Source of the DNA: Zobellella maritima
GTDB lineage: Bacteria > Pseudomonadota > Gammaproteobacteria > Enterobacterales > Aeromonadaceae
Length of the DNA: 64,000 nt
NCBI RefSeq assembly: GCF_003075035.1
Contig: NZ_QCZE01000001.1
Location: 1,734,602 to 1,798,601 of the forward strand
Reading direction: 5' to 3'
Positions 10,917-20,143 of the stretch are shown here, piece by piece (position 1 is the stretch's first letter; every line of letters starts with the position of its first letter). The position numbers and the translations under genes are program-made. The notes beneath the pieces are model-generated. The model was not told the DNA's origin. It did not search any database and saw only the letters and a program-made list of their open reading frames with translations.

Positions 10917-12473
10917 TTATTCCTTTACCACCAGATCGCCCAGATAGGGGAAATCCATGGCATTGACAATCGGCTCGGCCTGCACATTGTCACGTGCGCC
11001 CCAGGCCAGGTTCTGCCAGTGCAGCGGAACGAAGGCCGCATCGTCGTGGAGCATTTTTTCGGCCTGCTGCAACATGGCTTCCCGCTTGGTGGTATCTGTT
11101 TCCAGGTTGGCGGCTTCTATCAGGCTGTCCAGCTCGGGGTTGGCATAGTGTCCGCAGTTGTACTGGCCGCGACCGGTTTCGCTATTGCGGGTCATGGTCA
11201 GGAACTCCGAGAAGTTGGCGGTATCCTCGGTATCCGAATGCCAGCCGATCATCAGCATATCGGCGGCGCATTTGTCGAATTCGGGCCAGTACTGGGCTAC
11301 CGGCATGGTTTTCAGATCCACGTCGACATTGATGCGCGCCAGCATGGCCTTGACCGCCTCGGCGATACGGAAGTCGTTTACATAGCGGTTGTTGGGGGCA
11401 ATCATGCTTACCTTGAAGCCGTCTTGGTAACCGGCTTCGGCCATCAGCGCCTTGGCCTTGTCCAGATCGAAGCGGGGCTTGAGATCGGGGTTATGGCCCA
11501 GATAGCCGGCAGGTGCCTGTTGGCCGGCGGTGGTGGCAAAGCCCCGCATGATGCGCTGCACTATCCCATCCTGATTGATGGCATAGTTGATGGCCTGACG
11601 CACCCGCACATCCCTGAACGGCTCGAAACTGTCCTGATTCATCTGGAAGGTGATGATGCGGGTGCCCGGCAGGGTCACCAGCTTGACACCATCGGCCGAT
11701 TTAACCCTGTCGTGATCGTTGGGCGATACCGGCTTGATGAAATCCACGTCCCCGGCCAGCAAGGCCGCGACCCGGGTCGCATCTTCCTTGATCGGCACCA
11801 GGGTCATCTTATCTACATTACCCGGCGATGAGCTGTCCCAGTAATCCGGGTTGCGCTGGTACTCGACCTTGACGCCCTGCTGACGAAAGACCAGCTTGAA
11901 GGGCCCGGTACCTGAAGTATGGGTGGAAGCAAAGGAGCCGCCATGCTTGACCACTTCGGCCTTGTCCTTGCCATCCTCGGTGGTGCCGCTGTAAAACTTG
12001 GAGTCCATCGGGAAAATATAAGTAACGGTATTAAGTACCAGCGGATAAGGCCCCTTGGTCACGATCTCTATGGTGTGCTCATCTACCTTAACCACATCGG
12101 CAATCGGCTCGAATATGGCTTTGAAATCGGCAGAGCCTTTCAGGCGGTTAACGGTCCACACCACATCATCGGCGGTGAATTCGTTACCGGAATGGAACTT
12201 GACGCCCGGCCGCAGATGAAAACGCACCCTGGTATCGTCGATACGCTCCCACTTCTCCGCCAGCCGCGCTTCAAAATCAAAATCCTTGGTCCAGCGTACC
12301 AGGGGATCGAACAGCAGGTGCGACATCTCCAGGGTTGCTCCCGACAGCTGCTCATGAGGATCCATGGATACAGGGTCCGCATCATAGGCGATGGTAATAT
12401 CGGCAGCCTGAACATTGAGAGCGAAACCGGCGGCAAACAGGGCGGCGGTTATCTTGTTGAATCCTTTTTTCAT
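10917..12473 (-). CDS. ABC transporter substrate-binding protein, family 5 (DppA/OppA-like)
   Basis: Periplasmic receptor of the importer. 518 residues with a signal peptide (MKKGFNKITAALFAAGFALNVQA, cleavage after about residue 23). Family 5 landmarks are present: DPHEQLSGATLEMSHLLFDPL near the N-terminus, RFHLRPGVKFHSGNEFTADDVVWTVNRL, and RQAINYAINQDGIVQ in the middle. Such proteins bind peptides, nickel chelates, opines or glutathione; the ligand here is not predictable by eye. It lies between the fused ATPase gene (20-base gap) and dppB. Confidence 0.9.
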   Translation of the reverse strand: MKKGFNKITAALFAAGFALNVQAADITIAYDADPVSMDPHEQLSGATLEMSHLLFDPLVRWTKDFDFEARLAEKWERIDDTRVRFHLRPGVKFHSGNEFTADDVVWTVNRLKGSADFKAIFEPIADVVKVDEHTIEIVTKGPYPLVLNTVTYIFPMDSKFYSGTTEDGKDKAEVVKHGGSFASTHTSGTGPFKLVFRQQGVKVEYQRNPDYWDSSSPGNVDKMTLVPIKEDATRVAALLAGDVDFIKPVSPNDHDRVKSADGVKLVTLPGTRIITFQMNQDSFEPFRDVRVRQAINYAINQDGIVQRIMRGFATTAGQQAPAGYLGHNPDLKPRFDLDKAKALMAEAGYQDGFKVSMIAPNNRYVNDFRIAEAVKAMLARINVDVDLKTMPVAQYWPEFDKCAADMLMIGWHSDTEDTANFSEFLTMTRNSETGRGQYNCGHYANPELDSLIEAANLETDTTKREAMLQQAEKMLHDDAAFVPLHWQNLAWGARDNVQAEPIVNAMDFPYLGDLVVKE

Positions 12474-12493
12474 TTAACACTCCATCGACATCA

Positions 12494-14233
12494 TTAACTT
12501 TGGCCAACAGCCATATCCGAAATATCCAGACCTTCCCGCGACATCCCCTTGAACTCAGGCATAAGGGAAATCAACGATCGGCTGTAGGGATGGCTGGGGG
12601 CGGTAAACAACTGCTCGGTTGGTGCGACTTCCACCAGGGTGCCTTTTTTCATCACCCCGACCCGGTCACACATCTGCCGGATTACCGGCAAATCATGGCT
12701 GATAAACAGCATGGTCAGCTTGAGCTCGTCCTGCAAGTCCTTGAGCAAATTCAATATTTGTGCCTGCACCGAGACATCCAGGGCCGAGGTCGGCTCATCG
12801 CAAATCAACAGCCTGGGGCGGGTGGCCAGCGCGCGGGCAATGGAAATACGCTGCCGCTGGCCACCGGAAAACTCATGGGGAAACTTGACCCCTGCATGAC
12901 TGCCCAGGCCCACATGGTCGAGCAGATCCGACACTATCTGGCGAATCTGCGCCTCATTCCCGGCCAGCCGGTGGAAACGGATCGGCTCGGCGATAATATC
13001 GGCCACCCGCATCCTGGGATTGAGGGAGGAATAGGGATTCTGGAATACCATCTGCATCTGCCGGCGCAGGGGACGACGCTGCAGCTCGCTCTTGATGGCG
13101 GTCAGCTCTATGCCTTCGAACCAGATGTTACCGCTGTCGGGCGGATACAGGCCGGTAATGGCGCGGGCGATGGTCGACTTGCCGGAGCCTGATTCCCCCA
13201 CCAGACCAAAGGTTTCCCCCTCGTTAATCTCAAAGCTGACATCATTGGTGGCCTGCAGATATTCCCGGCGGGAGGCGAATAACGAATCCTTGGTGACAAA
13301 CCTGAGGTTACAGTGCTCGACACGCAGCAGGGCGCCTTCATAGCTGCGCTGATCCTGATTTTGACCCAACCAGTGCGCTTTCAAGTCAAGGGGGCTCATT
13401 TCCTTGGCATCTTCGATATAAGAGACCAGCGGAAAACGACGCAGCTTGACATCGGAACGGGGCACGGCAGAAATCAGGCTGCGGGTGTAGGCATGCTCAG
13501 GCACCCCAAGCACCTGCCCGGTAGGACCGATTTCCACCAAGCGGCCACGGTACATCACCGCCACCCGATCGGTCACATTCGATACCACCCCCATATCATG
13601 GGTAACCAGCATACAGCCCACGTTACGCTCCTTGCACAGGGTTCGGATCAAGGTAAGAATTTGATCCTGGATCGACACATCCAGTGCGGTCGTGGGCTCA
13701 TCAGCGATAATCAGTTCCGGATCGCAGGACAGGGCAATGGCGATCACTACCCGCTGGCGCATACCGCCCGAAAACTGGTGCGGGTATTGTTTGATCCGCA
13801 GATCCGGCTCTGGGATGCCCACCGCATCAAGCAGGGAGATCGCCTTGTTCCTGGCCTGTTCCCGCGTCAGATCAGTATTGGCCAGCAGGGTTTCGACCAT
13901 CTGATATTCCACCGTCAGCAGCGGGTTCAGGGAGGTCATGGGATCCTGAAAGATAAAACCGATGCGCCGACCCCGGATCTCCCGGATGGCGGACGGACCC
14001 AACCCGGAGATCAGCTCGCCGTCGAGATACACTTCGCCGCTGGCGATGTGTCCGGGCGGGCTGAGCAAGTCGATCACCGCATTGCCGATGGTGGATTTAC
14101 CGGCGCCGGACTCCCCGACCACGCCCACGATCTCGCCTTTTTCGACGGCGAAAGACAGATCATCGACCGCAGCGACCACACCGTGACGGGAAGGGTATTC
14201 TATCCGTAGCTTTCTGACTTCTAGCAAGGCCAT
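12494..14233 (-). CDS. Peptide-type ABC transporter ATPase, DppD-DppF fusion
   Basis: Both ATPases of the importer in one 579-residue chain. First nucleotide-binding domain: Walker A GESGAGKST (residues 40-48), signature QFSGGMRQR, Walker B LIIADEPTTALD. Second: Walker A GESGSGKST (about residue 345), signature EFSGGQRQR, Walker B LLICDEPTSALD, ending with the oligopeptide-transporter extension (VEVAPTEQLFTAPSHPYSRSL). Both sites look catalytically complete. The start at 14233 (MALLEVRKLRIEY) is the usual beginning; the longer frame adds 12 unconserved residues. First gene of the operon ATPase-binding protein-DppB-DppC. Confidence 0.92.
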   Translation of the reverse strand: MALLEVRKLRIEYPSRHGVVAAVDDLSFAVEKGEIVGVVGESGAGKSTIGNAVIDLLSPPGHIASGEVYLDGELISGLGPSAIREIRGRRIGFIFQDPMTSLNPLLTVEYQMVETLLANTDLTREQARNKAISLLDAVGIPEPDLRIKQYPHQFSGGMRQRVVIAIALSCDPELIIADEPTTALDVSIQDQILTLIRTLCKERNVGCMLVTHDMGVVSNVTDRVAVMYRGRLVEIGPTGQVLGVPEHAYTRSLISAVPRSDVKLRRFPLVSYIEDAKEMSPLDLKAHWLGQNQDQRSYEGALLRVEHCNLRFVTKDSLFASRREYLQATNDVSFEINEGETFGLVGESGSGKSTIARAITGLYPPDSGNIWFEGIELTAIKSELQRRPLRRQMQMVFQNPYSSLNPRMRVADIIAEPIRFHRLAGNEAQIRQIVSDLLDHVGLGSHAGVKFPHEFSGGQRQRISIARALATRPRLLICDEPTSALDVSVQAQILNLLKDLQDELKLTMLFISHDLPVIRQMCDRVGVMKKGTLVEVAPTEQLFTAPSHPYSRSLISLMPEFKGMSREGLDISDMAVGQS

Positions 14234-14632
14234 GCTTATCCTTATTCGGGGATCAACCCGATACCACATCCTTATTAATACTATAAATCAGTCACTTATG
14301 GCCAGGCTACCGACTACTGTCAGCGTCGGCCATGCAGTTGTCGACAACTGACTTCATCAAAATATAGACCTGATCCGTTATAGTTCTACCCAGAGGTAAT
14401 AATAACAAAAAAGTAACATCTGAAAGCATTCTAAACCAGATAAGGTGGAAACCGGAACTTAAGATGTATGGACCAAGCTCACAAAATCAGTAATAAATTT
14501 CAACACAAAACATACAAGCAGAATTTATGACCATTACTTTACTACTAACGCACCATGGGTAGGCGCCAGTCAGCCAGCCATAAAGAGGCCTGGTGGTTAA
14601 CATATTTGTTAAATTGGGGAGATTCTGAAACG
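14234..14632. other. AT-richer intergenic stretch upstream of the ABC operon
   Basis: About 400 bases between the divergently placed start of the ABC operon and the end of pgpA. It is visibly richer in A and T than the genes on both sides and should hold the ABC promoter, but no clear -35/-10 pair or operator was identified, and no gene was recognised. Confidence 0.4.
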
Positions 14633-14675
14633 CATCAGGCTCCCCTTCTGCTGCCGGCGGAAGGGGAGCCTGATG
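14633..14675. repeat. Perfect 16-base-pair stem-loop downstream of pgpA
   Basis: CATCAGGCTCCCCTTC at 14633-14648 is exactly complementary to 14660-14675, around an 11-base loop. It begins 28 bases after the pgpA stop. It lacks a T-run on either strand, so it may protect the 3' end of the ribH-nusB-thiL-pgpA message rather than terminate it alone. Confidence 0.7.
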
Positions 14676-14702
14676 GTCAATAAAGGGAGGCGCCTCGGCT
14701 GT

Positions 14703-15182
14703 TTACCAGAACAGGACCAGTCCCTGCAGACAAACCCAGGCAAACAGCCCGGCGATCACATCATCCAGCATGATGCCAAATCCGCCGTGGATGCGCCGGT
14801 CGAACCAGCGGATCGGCCAGGGTTTTATGATGTCGAACAGGCGGAACAGTACAAAGCCGGCCAGGATCCACCACCAGCCCGTAGGGGCCGCTGTCATGGT
14901 GATGCCGAAGCCGATGATCTCGTCCCATACTATGGCACCATGATCGTGCCGACCAATAGCCCTGGTGGCCACATTACAAATCCAGATGCCGGCAATAAAT
15001 CCCACCACCAACAGCGCCAGGTACCAGCCCAGCGGCAGCCCCTGTATCAGCCAGTACAGGGGAATGGCGGCAAGGGTACCCATGGTGCCCGGCATAACCG
15101 GGCTCAGCCCCGAGCCGAAGCCCAGGGCCAGCAGATGCACCGGATTGCTGAGCCTGAGCGGTGCCAATTCGGGTTTCCTCAT
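14703..15182 (-). CDS. pgpA: Phosphatidylglycerophosphatase A
   Basis: Inner-membrane phosphatase converting phosphatidylglycerol phosphate to phosphatidylglycerol. 159 residues; N-terminal GFGSGLSPVMPGTMGTLAAIPLYWL is the PgpA signature (E. coli: GxGSGLSPxxPGTxGTLxxxP), followed by hydrophobic helices and the acidic motif IVWDEIIGFGITM. Starts inside the end of thiL (four-base overlap), the conserved thiL-pgpA arrangement. Confidence 0.95.
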   Translation of the reverse strand: MRKPELAPLRLSNPVHLLALGFGSGLSPVMPGTMGTLAAIPLYWLIQGLPLGWYLALLVVGFIAGIWICNVATRAIGRHDHGAIVWDEIIGFGITMTAAPTGWWWILAGFVLFRLFDIIKPWPIRWFDRRIHGGFGIMLDDVIAGLFAWVCLQGLVLFW

Positions 15183-16147
15183 GATGCGCCCCGAAAATGA
15201 TCCCAGCCATTAAGCGGCATGCTGAACGGTTTTCCGTTATTAAGCAGTTCAATCGCCGGTTCACCGAAACCGATACGGCCGATACGGGTGAACTTGACAC
15301 CGCAGTGGGACAAGGCCGTTTCCAGTTGCCCCCTATGTACCTCCGGCACGGTAAAGCACAGCTCGTAATCGTCACCACCGTTGAGCGCCAGCTGCCACGC
15401 CTGTTCCCGGGCCATTGAGGCCGTCATGGCTTCGCTCAATGGCAGATTTTCCAGTTCCAGCTGGGCGCTTACCCCTGATGCCTTCAGGATATGGCTCAGA
15501 TCGGCCGCCAGCCCATCTGAAATATCCAGGGCGCTGGAGGCAATATCGCGCAGCGCCTGGCCCACCAGGATCCGCGGGTGGGGATGTTCCAGCTTGTTGC
15601 GTACAAACTCCAGGTAAGGTTCGGGTACGCTGAGCTCACCCAATGCTTGTTTCAGCCCCAGGGCCGCGTCCCCCAGGGTGCCGGTAACATAGATGCCATC
15701 ACCGACCCTGGCACCACTACGTTTGAGACCCTTGCCCTCGGGTAATGTCCCCTTGACCGAAACGGTAATCGACAAGGGGCCGCGGGTCATGTCCCCGCCG
15801 ACCAGGGCAACATTGTAATATTCCGCCAGTTCAAAAAAGCCGGCGCAAAAGCCTTTTATCCAGGCTTCATCGACACGGGGCAGGGTCAGGGCCAATGACA
15901 CCCAACGCGGATCCGCCCCCATTGCCGCCAGATCCGACAGGTTGACCGCCAGCGCCTTATGACCCAGGGCGACCGGATCCATATCGGCAAAAAAGTGCAC
16001 CCCGCTGACCAGGGTATCCGTGCTCACCGCCAACAGGGTCTGGGGTGGGACCTGCAGCAGGGCACAATCGTCCCCCGGTCCCATGACCACATCTTTGCGA
16101 CCACTGTCGGTAGTAAAATATTGTTTTATTATGTCGAATTCATTCAT
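15179..16147 (-). CDS. thiL: Thiamine-monophosphate kinase
   Basis: Phosphorylates thiamine monophosphate to the diphosphate cofactor in the cytosol. 322 residues of the AIRS/PurM kinase family: start MNEFDIIKQYF, MGPGDDCALLQVP, STDTLVSGVHF, ALAVNLSDLAAMGADPRW and DISDGLAADLSHILK are intact, as is NGGDDYELCFTVP near the C-terminus. No ribosome site precedes the ATG at 16147; the upstream sequence is a T-run and a hairpin (16156-16179), see findings. Overlaps pgpA by four bases. Confidence 0.95.
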   Translation of the reverse strand: MNEFDIIKQYFTTDSGRKDVVMGPGDDCALLQVPPQTLLAVSTDTLVSGVHFFADMDPVALGHKALAVNLSDLAAMGADPRWVSLALTLPRVDEAWIKGFCAGFFELAEYYNVALVGGDMTRGPLSITVSVKGTLPEGKGLKRSGARVGDGIYVTGTLGDAALGLKQALGELSVPEPYLEFVRNKLEHPHPRILVGQALRDIASSALDISDGLAADLSHILKASGVSAQLELENLPLSEAMTASMAREQAWQLALNGGDDYELCFTVPEVHRGQLETALSHCGVKFTRIGRIGFGEPAIELLNNGKPFSMPLNGWDHFRGAS

Positions 16148-16155
16148 AAAAAATG

Positions 16156-16179
16156 AAAGCCAGCAACAGCTGGCTTTTT
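16156..16179 (-). terminator. Hairpin with T-run between nusB and thiL
   Basis: Minus strand: AAAGCCAGC, TGTT loop, GCTGGCTTT then CATTTTTT directly before the thiL ATG. It has the form of a Rho-independent terminator or attenuator inside the nusB-thiL operon; the plus strand also has T5 after the stem. Confidence 0.65.
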
Positions 16180-16193
16180 CCCGTTCGATTTTG

Positions 16194-16604
16194 TTATTTT
16201 TTTAACTGCCGGACTACCTTGTCGAGCACGCCATTGACAAATTTATGGCTCTCTTCGGCAGCGAATGATTTGGCCAGCTCGATGGCCTCATTGATAACCA
16301 CCCGGTAAGGCACGTCTTGACGCCGGGTCAGCTCGTAGGTGGCCAACCGCAACACCGCCTTGTCCACCATATCCAGATCGGCGAGCGGGCGGGATAAATA
16401 AGATGCAAACACCTCATCCAACTCGACGGCATGTACCGATACCCCAAACAGCAGATCTCGGAAATAATCCAGATCCACGCCCTTGGTGTCCTGCTCCAGC
16501 ATAAACTGCTGGGCAATATCGGCCACATTATCCTTGGTCATTTGCCATTGGTAGATGGCCTGGGTGGCAAGACGGCGGGCTTTACGACGTTCAGACGGTT
16601 TCAA
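16194..16604 (-). CDS. nusB: Transcription antitermination factor NusB
   Basis: All-helical RNA-binding protein that with NusE (S10) recognises boxA in rRNA operons. 136 residues, normal length. [21 protein letters not shown] is the arginine-rich start of the family; the C-terminal [33 protein letters not shown] is the NusB signature. Thirteen bases separate it from ribH, the standard ribH-nusB pair. Confidence 0.96.
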   Translation of the reverse strand: MKPSERRKARRLATQAIYQWQMTKDNVADIAQQFMLEQDTKGVDLDYFRDLLFGVSVHAVELDEVFASYLSRPLADLDMVDKAVLRLATYELTRRQDVPYRVVINEAIELAKSFAAEESHKFVNGVLDKVVRQLKK

Positions 16605-16617
16605 TGCAGTACTCCTC

Positions 16618-17085
16618 TTAGTCCAGCTCGTGCAGGACGTTAATCATTTCAAGCGCACTCAGGGCCGCCTCGGCGCCCTTATTACCCGCCTTGGTACCAG
16701 CGCGCTCTATGGCTTGTTCAATATTTTCGGTGGTCAATACCCCGAATGCGATAGGCATTTCATGCTCCATCATCACCGCGGCCAGGCCCTTGCTGTTTTC
16801 GTTGGCCACCAGATCAAAATGATAGGTGCCACCACGGATCACACAACCCAGGGCAATGATGGCATCATAATTGCCGGTTTTGGCCAGTTTCTTGCAGACC
16901 AGGGGAATTTCCACCGCACCGGGTACCCGGATCAGGGTGATATTGTCGTCGGCTACCTGGCCCTGACGCTTGAGCACATCCAATGCTCCCTGCACCAGAC
17001 TATCATTAATAAAGCTGTTAAAACGGGCGACCACGATCGCCACTTTGGCATTGGGGGCGGCGATTTGCCCTTCGATTACCTTCAT
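16618..17085 (-). CDS. ribH: 6,7-dimethyl-8-ribityllumazine synthase
   Basis: Condenses 5-amino-6-ribitylamino-uracil with dihydroxybutanone phosphate, the step before riboflavin synthase. 155 residues. Motifs: [12 protein letters not shown] (substrate), [33 protein letters not shown] with the catalytic His, and [20 protein letters not shown]. The ATG at 17085 is chosen because the family begins MKVIEG; the long open frame upstream is on the opposite strand from the macrodomain gene and unrelated. Its usual upstream partner ribB lies about 7.5 kb away here. Confidence 0.96.
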   Translation of the reverse strand: MKVIEGQIAAPNAKVAIVVARFNSFINDSLVQGALDVLKRQGQVADDNITLIRVPGAVEIPLVCKKLAKTGNYDAIIALGCVIRGGTYHFDLVANENSKGLAAVMMEHEMPIAFGVLTTENIEQAIERAGTKAGNKGAEAALSALEMINVLHELD

Positions 17086-17166
17086 GGGAATCCTTATCCG
17101 GATAGAAAAGTGCGCACATTCTAGCACAACCTGAGATTGGCAAAAGCCCAAGACAGGAAGGGAAAC

Positions 17167-17700
17167 ATGACAAACATCCGAAAGCAGCTGGAACTCAAGA
17201 TTATCGAGGCAGACATCACCCGCCTGCAGGTCGATGCCATCGTCAATGCGGCCAATCACAGCCTGCTCGGTGGCGGTGGCGTGGATGGCGCCATTCACCG
17301 GGCTGCCGGCCCCGAATTGCTGGATCATTGTAAAACGCTGGGAGGTTGCGCCACCGGCCAGGCCAGGCTCACTCCGGGGTTCCGTCTGCCGGCCCGCTTC
17401 ATCATCCATACGGTCGGACCTGTCTGGCACGGCGGTCACCAACAGGAGCCGGAGTTGCTCGCCTCCTGCTACCAGCAAAGCCTGGCGCTTGCCGAACAGC
17501 AGGGGCTGCACAGCATCGCCTTCCCCGCCATCAGCTGCGGTGTCTACGGCTACCCGCTGAAGCAGGCGGCGCACATTGCCGTGACCAGCATTCTCTCATT
17601 CGCCCCACTGGCCCACCAGCTGCAGCTGGTTTATCTGGTGGCCTTCGACGACAGGATGCGGACCCTGCTGGAAAACGCCCTGTCTGAACATGCGCGCTGA
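17167..17700 (+). CDS. ymdB: Macrodomain protein, O-acetyl-ADP-ribose deacetylase type
   Basis: 177-residue single macrodomain that binds ADP-ribose and probably removes O-acetyl or ADP-ribosyl groups. Signature [27 protein letters not shown] (ADP-ribose loop with the catalytic Asn/Asp pair), then [10 protein letters not shown] and [15 protein letters not shown], all typical of the YmdB/MacroD branch. The ATG at 17167 with GGGAA upstream is preferred over an ATG ten codons earlier. On the opposite strand to the rib cluster, and the first gene of the accessory block that splits it. Confidence 0.9.
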   Translation: MTNIRKQLELKIIEADITRLQVDAIVNAANHSLLGGGGVDGAIHRAAGPELLDHCKTLGGCATGQARLTPGFRLPARFIIHTVGPVWHGGHQQEPELLASCYQQSLALAEQQGLHSIAFPAISCGVYGYPLKQAAHIAVTSILSFAPLAHQLQLVYLVAFDDRMRTLLENALSEHAR

Positions 17701-17716
17701 ACGAAGCTTAACACTG

Positions 17717-18640
17717 TCAGCGTGATTTGCCGGCGGGCGCCTTTGACCGGTGCGCTCCGCCCCTACCCGCCTGGTGCTGTTTTTTAGGCCCCTGGCCCGA
17801 TTCCCTGCGACCACCGGGAGCCGAGGTCCGCCGCCCAGCCCCTGTTAAACCGGTTTTATGCTGGGGACGCGGCGTTTTCCTGGCAGCCCTGGGTACATCC
17901 AGCACCGAGGCTTCCTCGGTTTTACTGGAGCCCTGCAGCATGCCGTTGATTATGGCCAGTTCCTCCCGACTCACTTCCCGCCACTGGCCGCCCTTGAGGC
18001 CGCCCAGGCCGATATTCATGATCCGGATACGCTTGAGGCTGGTGACATTAAAACCCAGGTATTCCGCCATCCGCCGGATCTGGCGGTTCAGCCCCTGGGT
18101 CAAGATGATATTGAAGCTGTTCTGACCAATTTTCTTTACCTTGCAGGGCTTGGTCACCGTATCCAGGATAGGCACACCCGCCGACATCTTCCTGATAAAA
18201 TCATCGGTAACGGGTTTATCGACCGAGACCACATATTCCTTCTCGTGGGCATTGCCGGCACGCAGTATCTTGTTGACGATATCACCGTCGTTGGTAAGCA
18301 GGATAAGCCCGGAGGACGGCTTGTCCAGCCGACCGATGGGAAAGATACGCGCCTTGTAGTTGACCGCATCGACGATATTGCCGGGAATCGCCCGATCCGT
18401 GGTGCAGGTAATGCCCACCGGCTTGTTATAGACCAGGTACACGGCTTTGGGCTTGGCGCGCAGGGGCTTGCCATTCACCCTGATCTGGTCGGCATCCGAT
18501 ACCTTCACCCCCATGCCGGCCACCTGACCATTGACCATCACACAGCCCTGCTCGATTAAACGATCGGCTTCACGGCGTGAACAGATGCCGGTTTCGCTAA
18601 TGAACTTGTTTAAGCGGGTGCCGCCGTTGTCGGTCGTCAT
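17717..18640 (-). CDS. rluF: 23S rRNA pseudouridine synthase RluF-like
   Basis: Converts U2604 of 23S rRNA to pseudouridine in E. coli. 307 residues: N-terminal S4 RNA-binding domain ([24 protein letters not shown]), catalytic motif [19 protein letters not shown] with the nucleophilic Asp, and [15 protein letters not shown]. The long middle matches RluF rather than RluE or RsuA ([16 protein letters not shown]). The last 50 or so residues are a lysine/arginine/glycine-rich tail of low complexity ([10 protein letters not shown] through KAPAGKSR), a usual but variable RluF feature. Converges on the macrodomain gene with a 16-base gap. Confidence 0.93.
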   Translation of the reverse strand: MTTDNGGTRLNKFISETGICSRREADRLIEQGCVMVNGQVAGMGVKVSDADQIRVNGKPLRAKPKAVYLVYNKPVGITCTTDRAIPGNIVDAVNYKARIFPIGRLDKPSSGLILLTNDGDIVNKILRAGNAHEKEYVVSVDKPVTDDFIRKMSAGVPILDTVTKPCKVKKIGQNSFNIILTQGLNRQIRRMAEYLGFNVTSLKRIRIMNIGLGGLKGGQWREVSREELAIINGMLQGSSKTEEASVLDVPRAARKTPRPQHKTGLTGAGRRTSAPGGRRESGQGPKKQHQAGRGGAHRSKAPAGKSR

Positions 18641-18832
18641 AACACCAAGGTACTCCTGTCTGTGCCGTCGGCCCCCATGGGCCGGCCCTGTCGCGGGTAA
18701 AATGTCAGCTTGCCCGCATCACAAGCGGCGAGGTGAAAAAGGGGCAGTCTAAAGGCGCCCTGCAATGGCGGCAAGTCCAATCGCCGACGGCCGCTTCCGG
18801 TCAGGCTCAGTGACGTAGCGGGAAATCGGCAA

Positions 18833-19846
18833 TTACGATTGATCCTTGCCGGGGCGACGCTGTTCGGCCAGAGCCTGCCAGCGTGGCTGGGTCGTACCTC
18901 GCTCCGGTGCCGGCCAACCTTCTCGCTGGGCTGCACGATCACCGTCGATAGACTCGGTCTGATCATGCAGCAGACATACCCGGGTGTCATAAGGCATGTC
19001 GATACCCGCCTCATCCAGCGCCAGCTTGATCGCCTTGATGACGGCGGCATGAACCTGAGTGACATCGGAACGGCGACTACTGGTCCACCAGCGTACCCGC
19101 AGGGTCACCCAGCTCGCCGCCAGATCCCAGGACAACACCTGAACCGGCGGCTCAGGCTCCACACCGGCTATTTTGCTCACGGCAACGCGAATGACTTCAC
19201 TCGCCCGCTCGATATCATCACCATAGCCGATGCCCACATCATACTGACTGCGGCGCTTGTCATGGGCGGTTTTAACCAGCACCGCATGGGTGTAGATATC
19301 ACTGTTCGGGATAACGATACGCTGGCCATCATAGGTCTTGATGATGGTCGCCCGGGTCTCGATCCGCTCGACCGTGCCTTCGTGGCCATTGACTTCAATC
19401 TGGTCATTGATCTCGAACGGCTGGCGCAACAATATCAGTAACCCGGCCAGCCAGTTCTGCAATATATCCTTGAAGGCAAAGCCGATGGCCACCGAGCCGA
19501 CGCCGAGACCGGCGATCAAGTCCCCCGGGTTCAGGGTAGGTATCACTATGGTTGCCGCCAGCAGAAAGCCCAGCAACACCATGGCCCATTTGATAAAACC
19601 ACCGAGAACCTCTCCCAGGTTCTCCCGACCTCGCCGAGCTGTTTGCCGCCGGATCAAGCGCCGGCCCAGCACACCCAGACCATAAAACAGCGCCAGTACC
19701 ACCAGGGCCAGAAAAATATTTGGCAGCAGGCGGATACCACCGTCTACCCAGCTGTCGATCCGCTCCAGTATCACCCCCGGGTCGACGTCGACTCGTTGCG
19801 GTACATCCTGGAACTGTCCCTCCCGAGTCTCCGCCTGCTCCGCCAT
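18833..19846 (-). CDS. Small-conductance mechanosensitive channel (MscS family)
   Basis: Inner-membrane channel opened by membrane tension on osmotic downshock. 337 residues: two N-terminal helices (LLPNIFLALVVLALFYGLGVLG and WAMVLLGFLLAATIVI), pore-lining helix 3 GVGSVAIGFAFKDILQNWLAG, then the beta domain FEINDQIEVNGHEGTVERIETRATIIKTYDGQRIVIPN. The C-terminal 45 residues are polar and unconserved. The ATG at 19846 has a strong AAGGAGG eight bases upstream; the open frame extends 45 codons further without support. Divergent from the EamA gene. Confidence 0.92.
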   Translation of the reverse strand: MAEQAETREGQFQDVPQRVDVDPGVILERIDSWVDGGIRLLPNIFLALVVLALFYGLGVLGRRLIRRQTARRGRENLGEVLGGFIKWAMVLLGFLLAATIVIPTLNPGDLIAGLGVGSVAIGFAFKDILQNWLAGLLILLRQPFEINDQIEVNGHEGTVERIETRATIIKTYDGQRIVIPNSDIYTHAVLVKTAHDKRRSQYDVGIGYGDDIERASEVIRVAVSKIAGVEPEPPVQVLSWDLAASWVTLRVRWWTSSRRSDVTQVHAAVIKAIKLALDEAGIDMPYDTRVCLLHDQTESIDGDRAAQREGWPAPERGTTQPRWQALAEQRRPGKDQS

Positions 19847-20066
19847 ACTTGCCTCCTTGTTAACACGACTTGCCGGTCTCGCCGACATCAGAGGAGCATG
19901 CTGGCGGCTTTCGGGCATAGACATGAGATAAACAAAGCTTATGTGTGAGCGAACCACTTCGCCACAGCGATGTTGCTCCATAAAGCGGCTCCAGGCATAG
20001 GTGCAGGGTGTAAAAGACCGCTAAATGACATAGAGTAGGTGAGCGATTGTTTTGCCCATAACGATA

Positions 20067-20107
20067 GCGGGTGGGCCGCTTGTGAGTAAATCCGCAAGCA
20101 AACCCGC
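20067..20107. repeat. Imperfect hairpin between mscS-like and eamA-like genes
   Basis: GCGGGT..GCTTG in the left arm pairs with CAAGC..ACCCGC in the right arm, between two divergent starts and 36 bases before the exporter ATG. It could be an mRNA leader structure or an operator; no regulator is evident. Confidence 0.4.
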
Positions 20108-20143
20108 CCTCCCCACTTCTGTCTTGTTATTCCGGAGTTCTTT

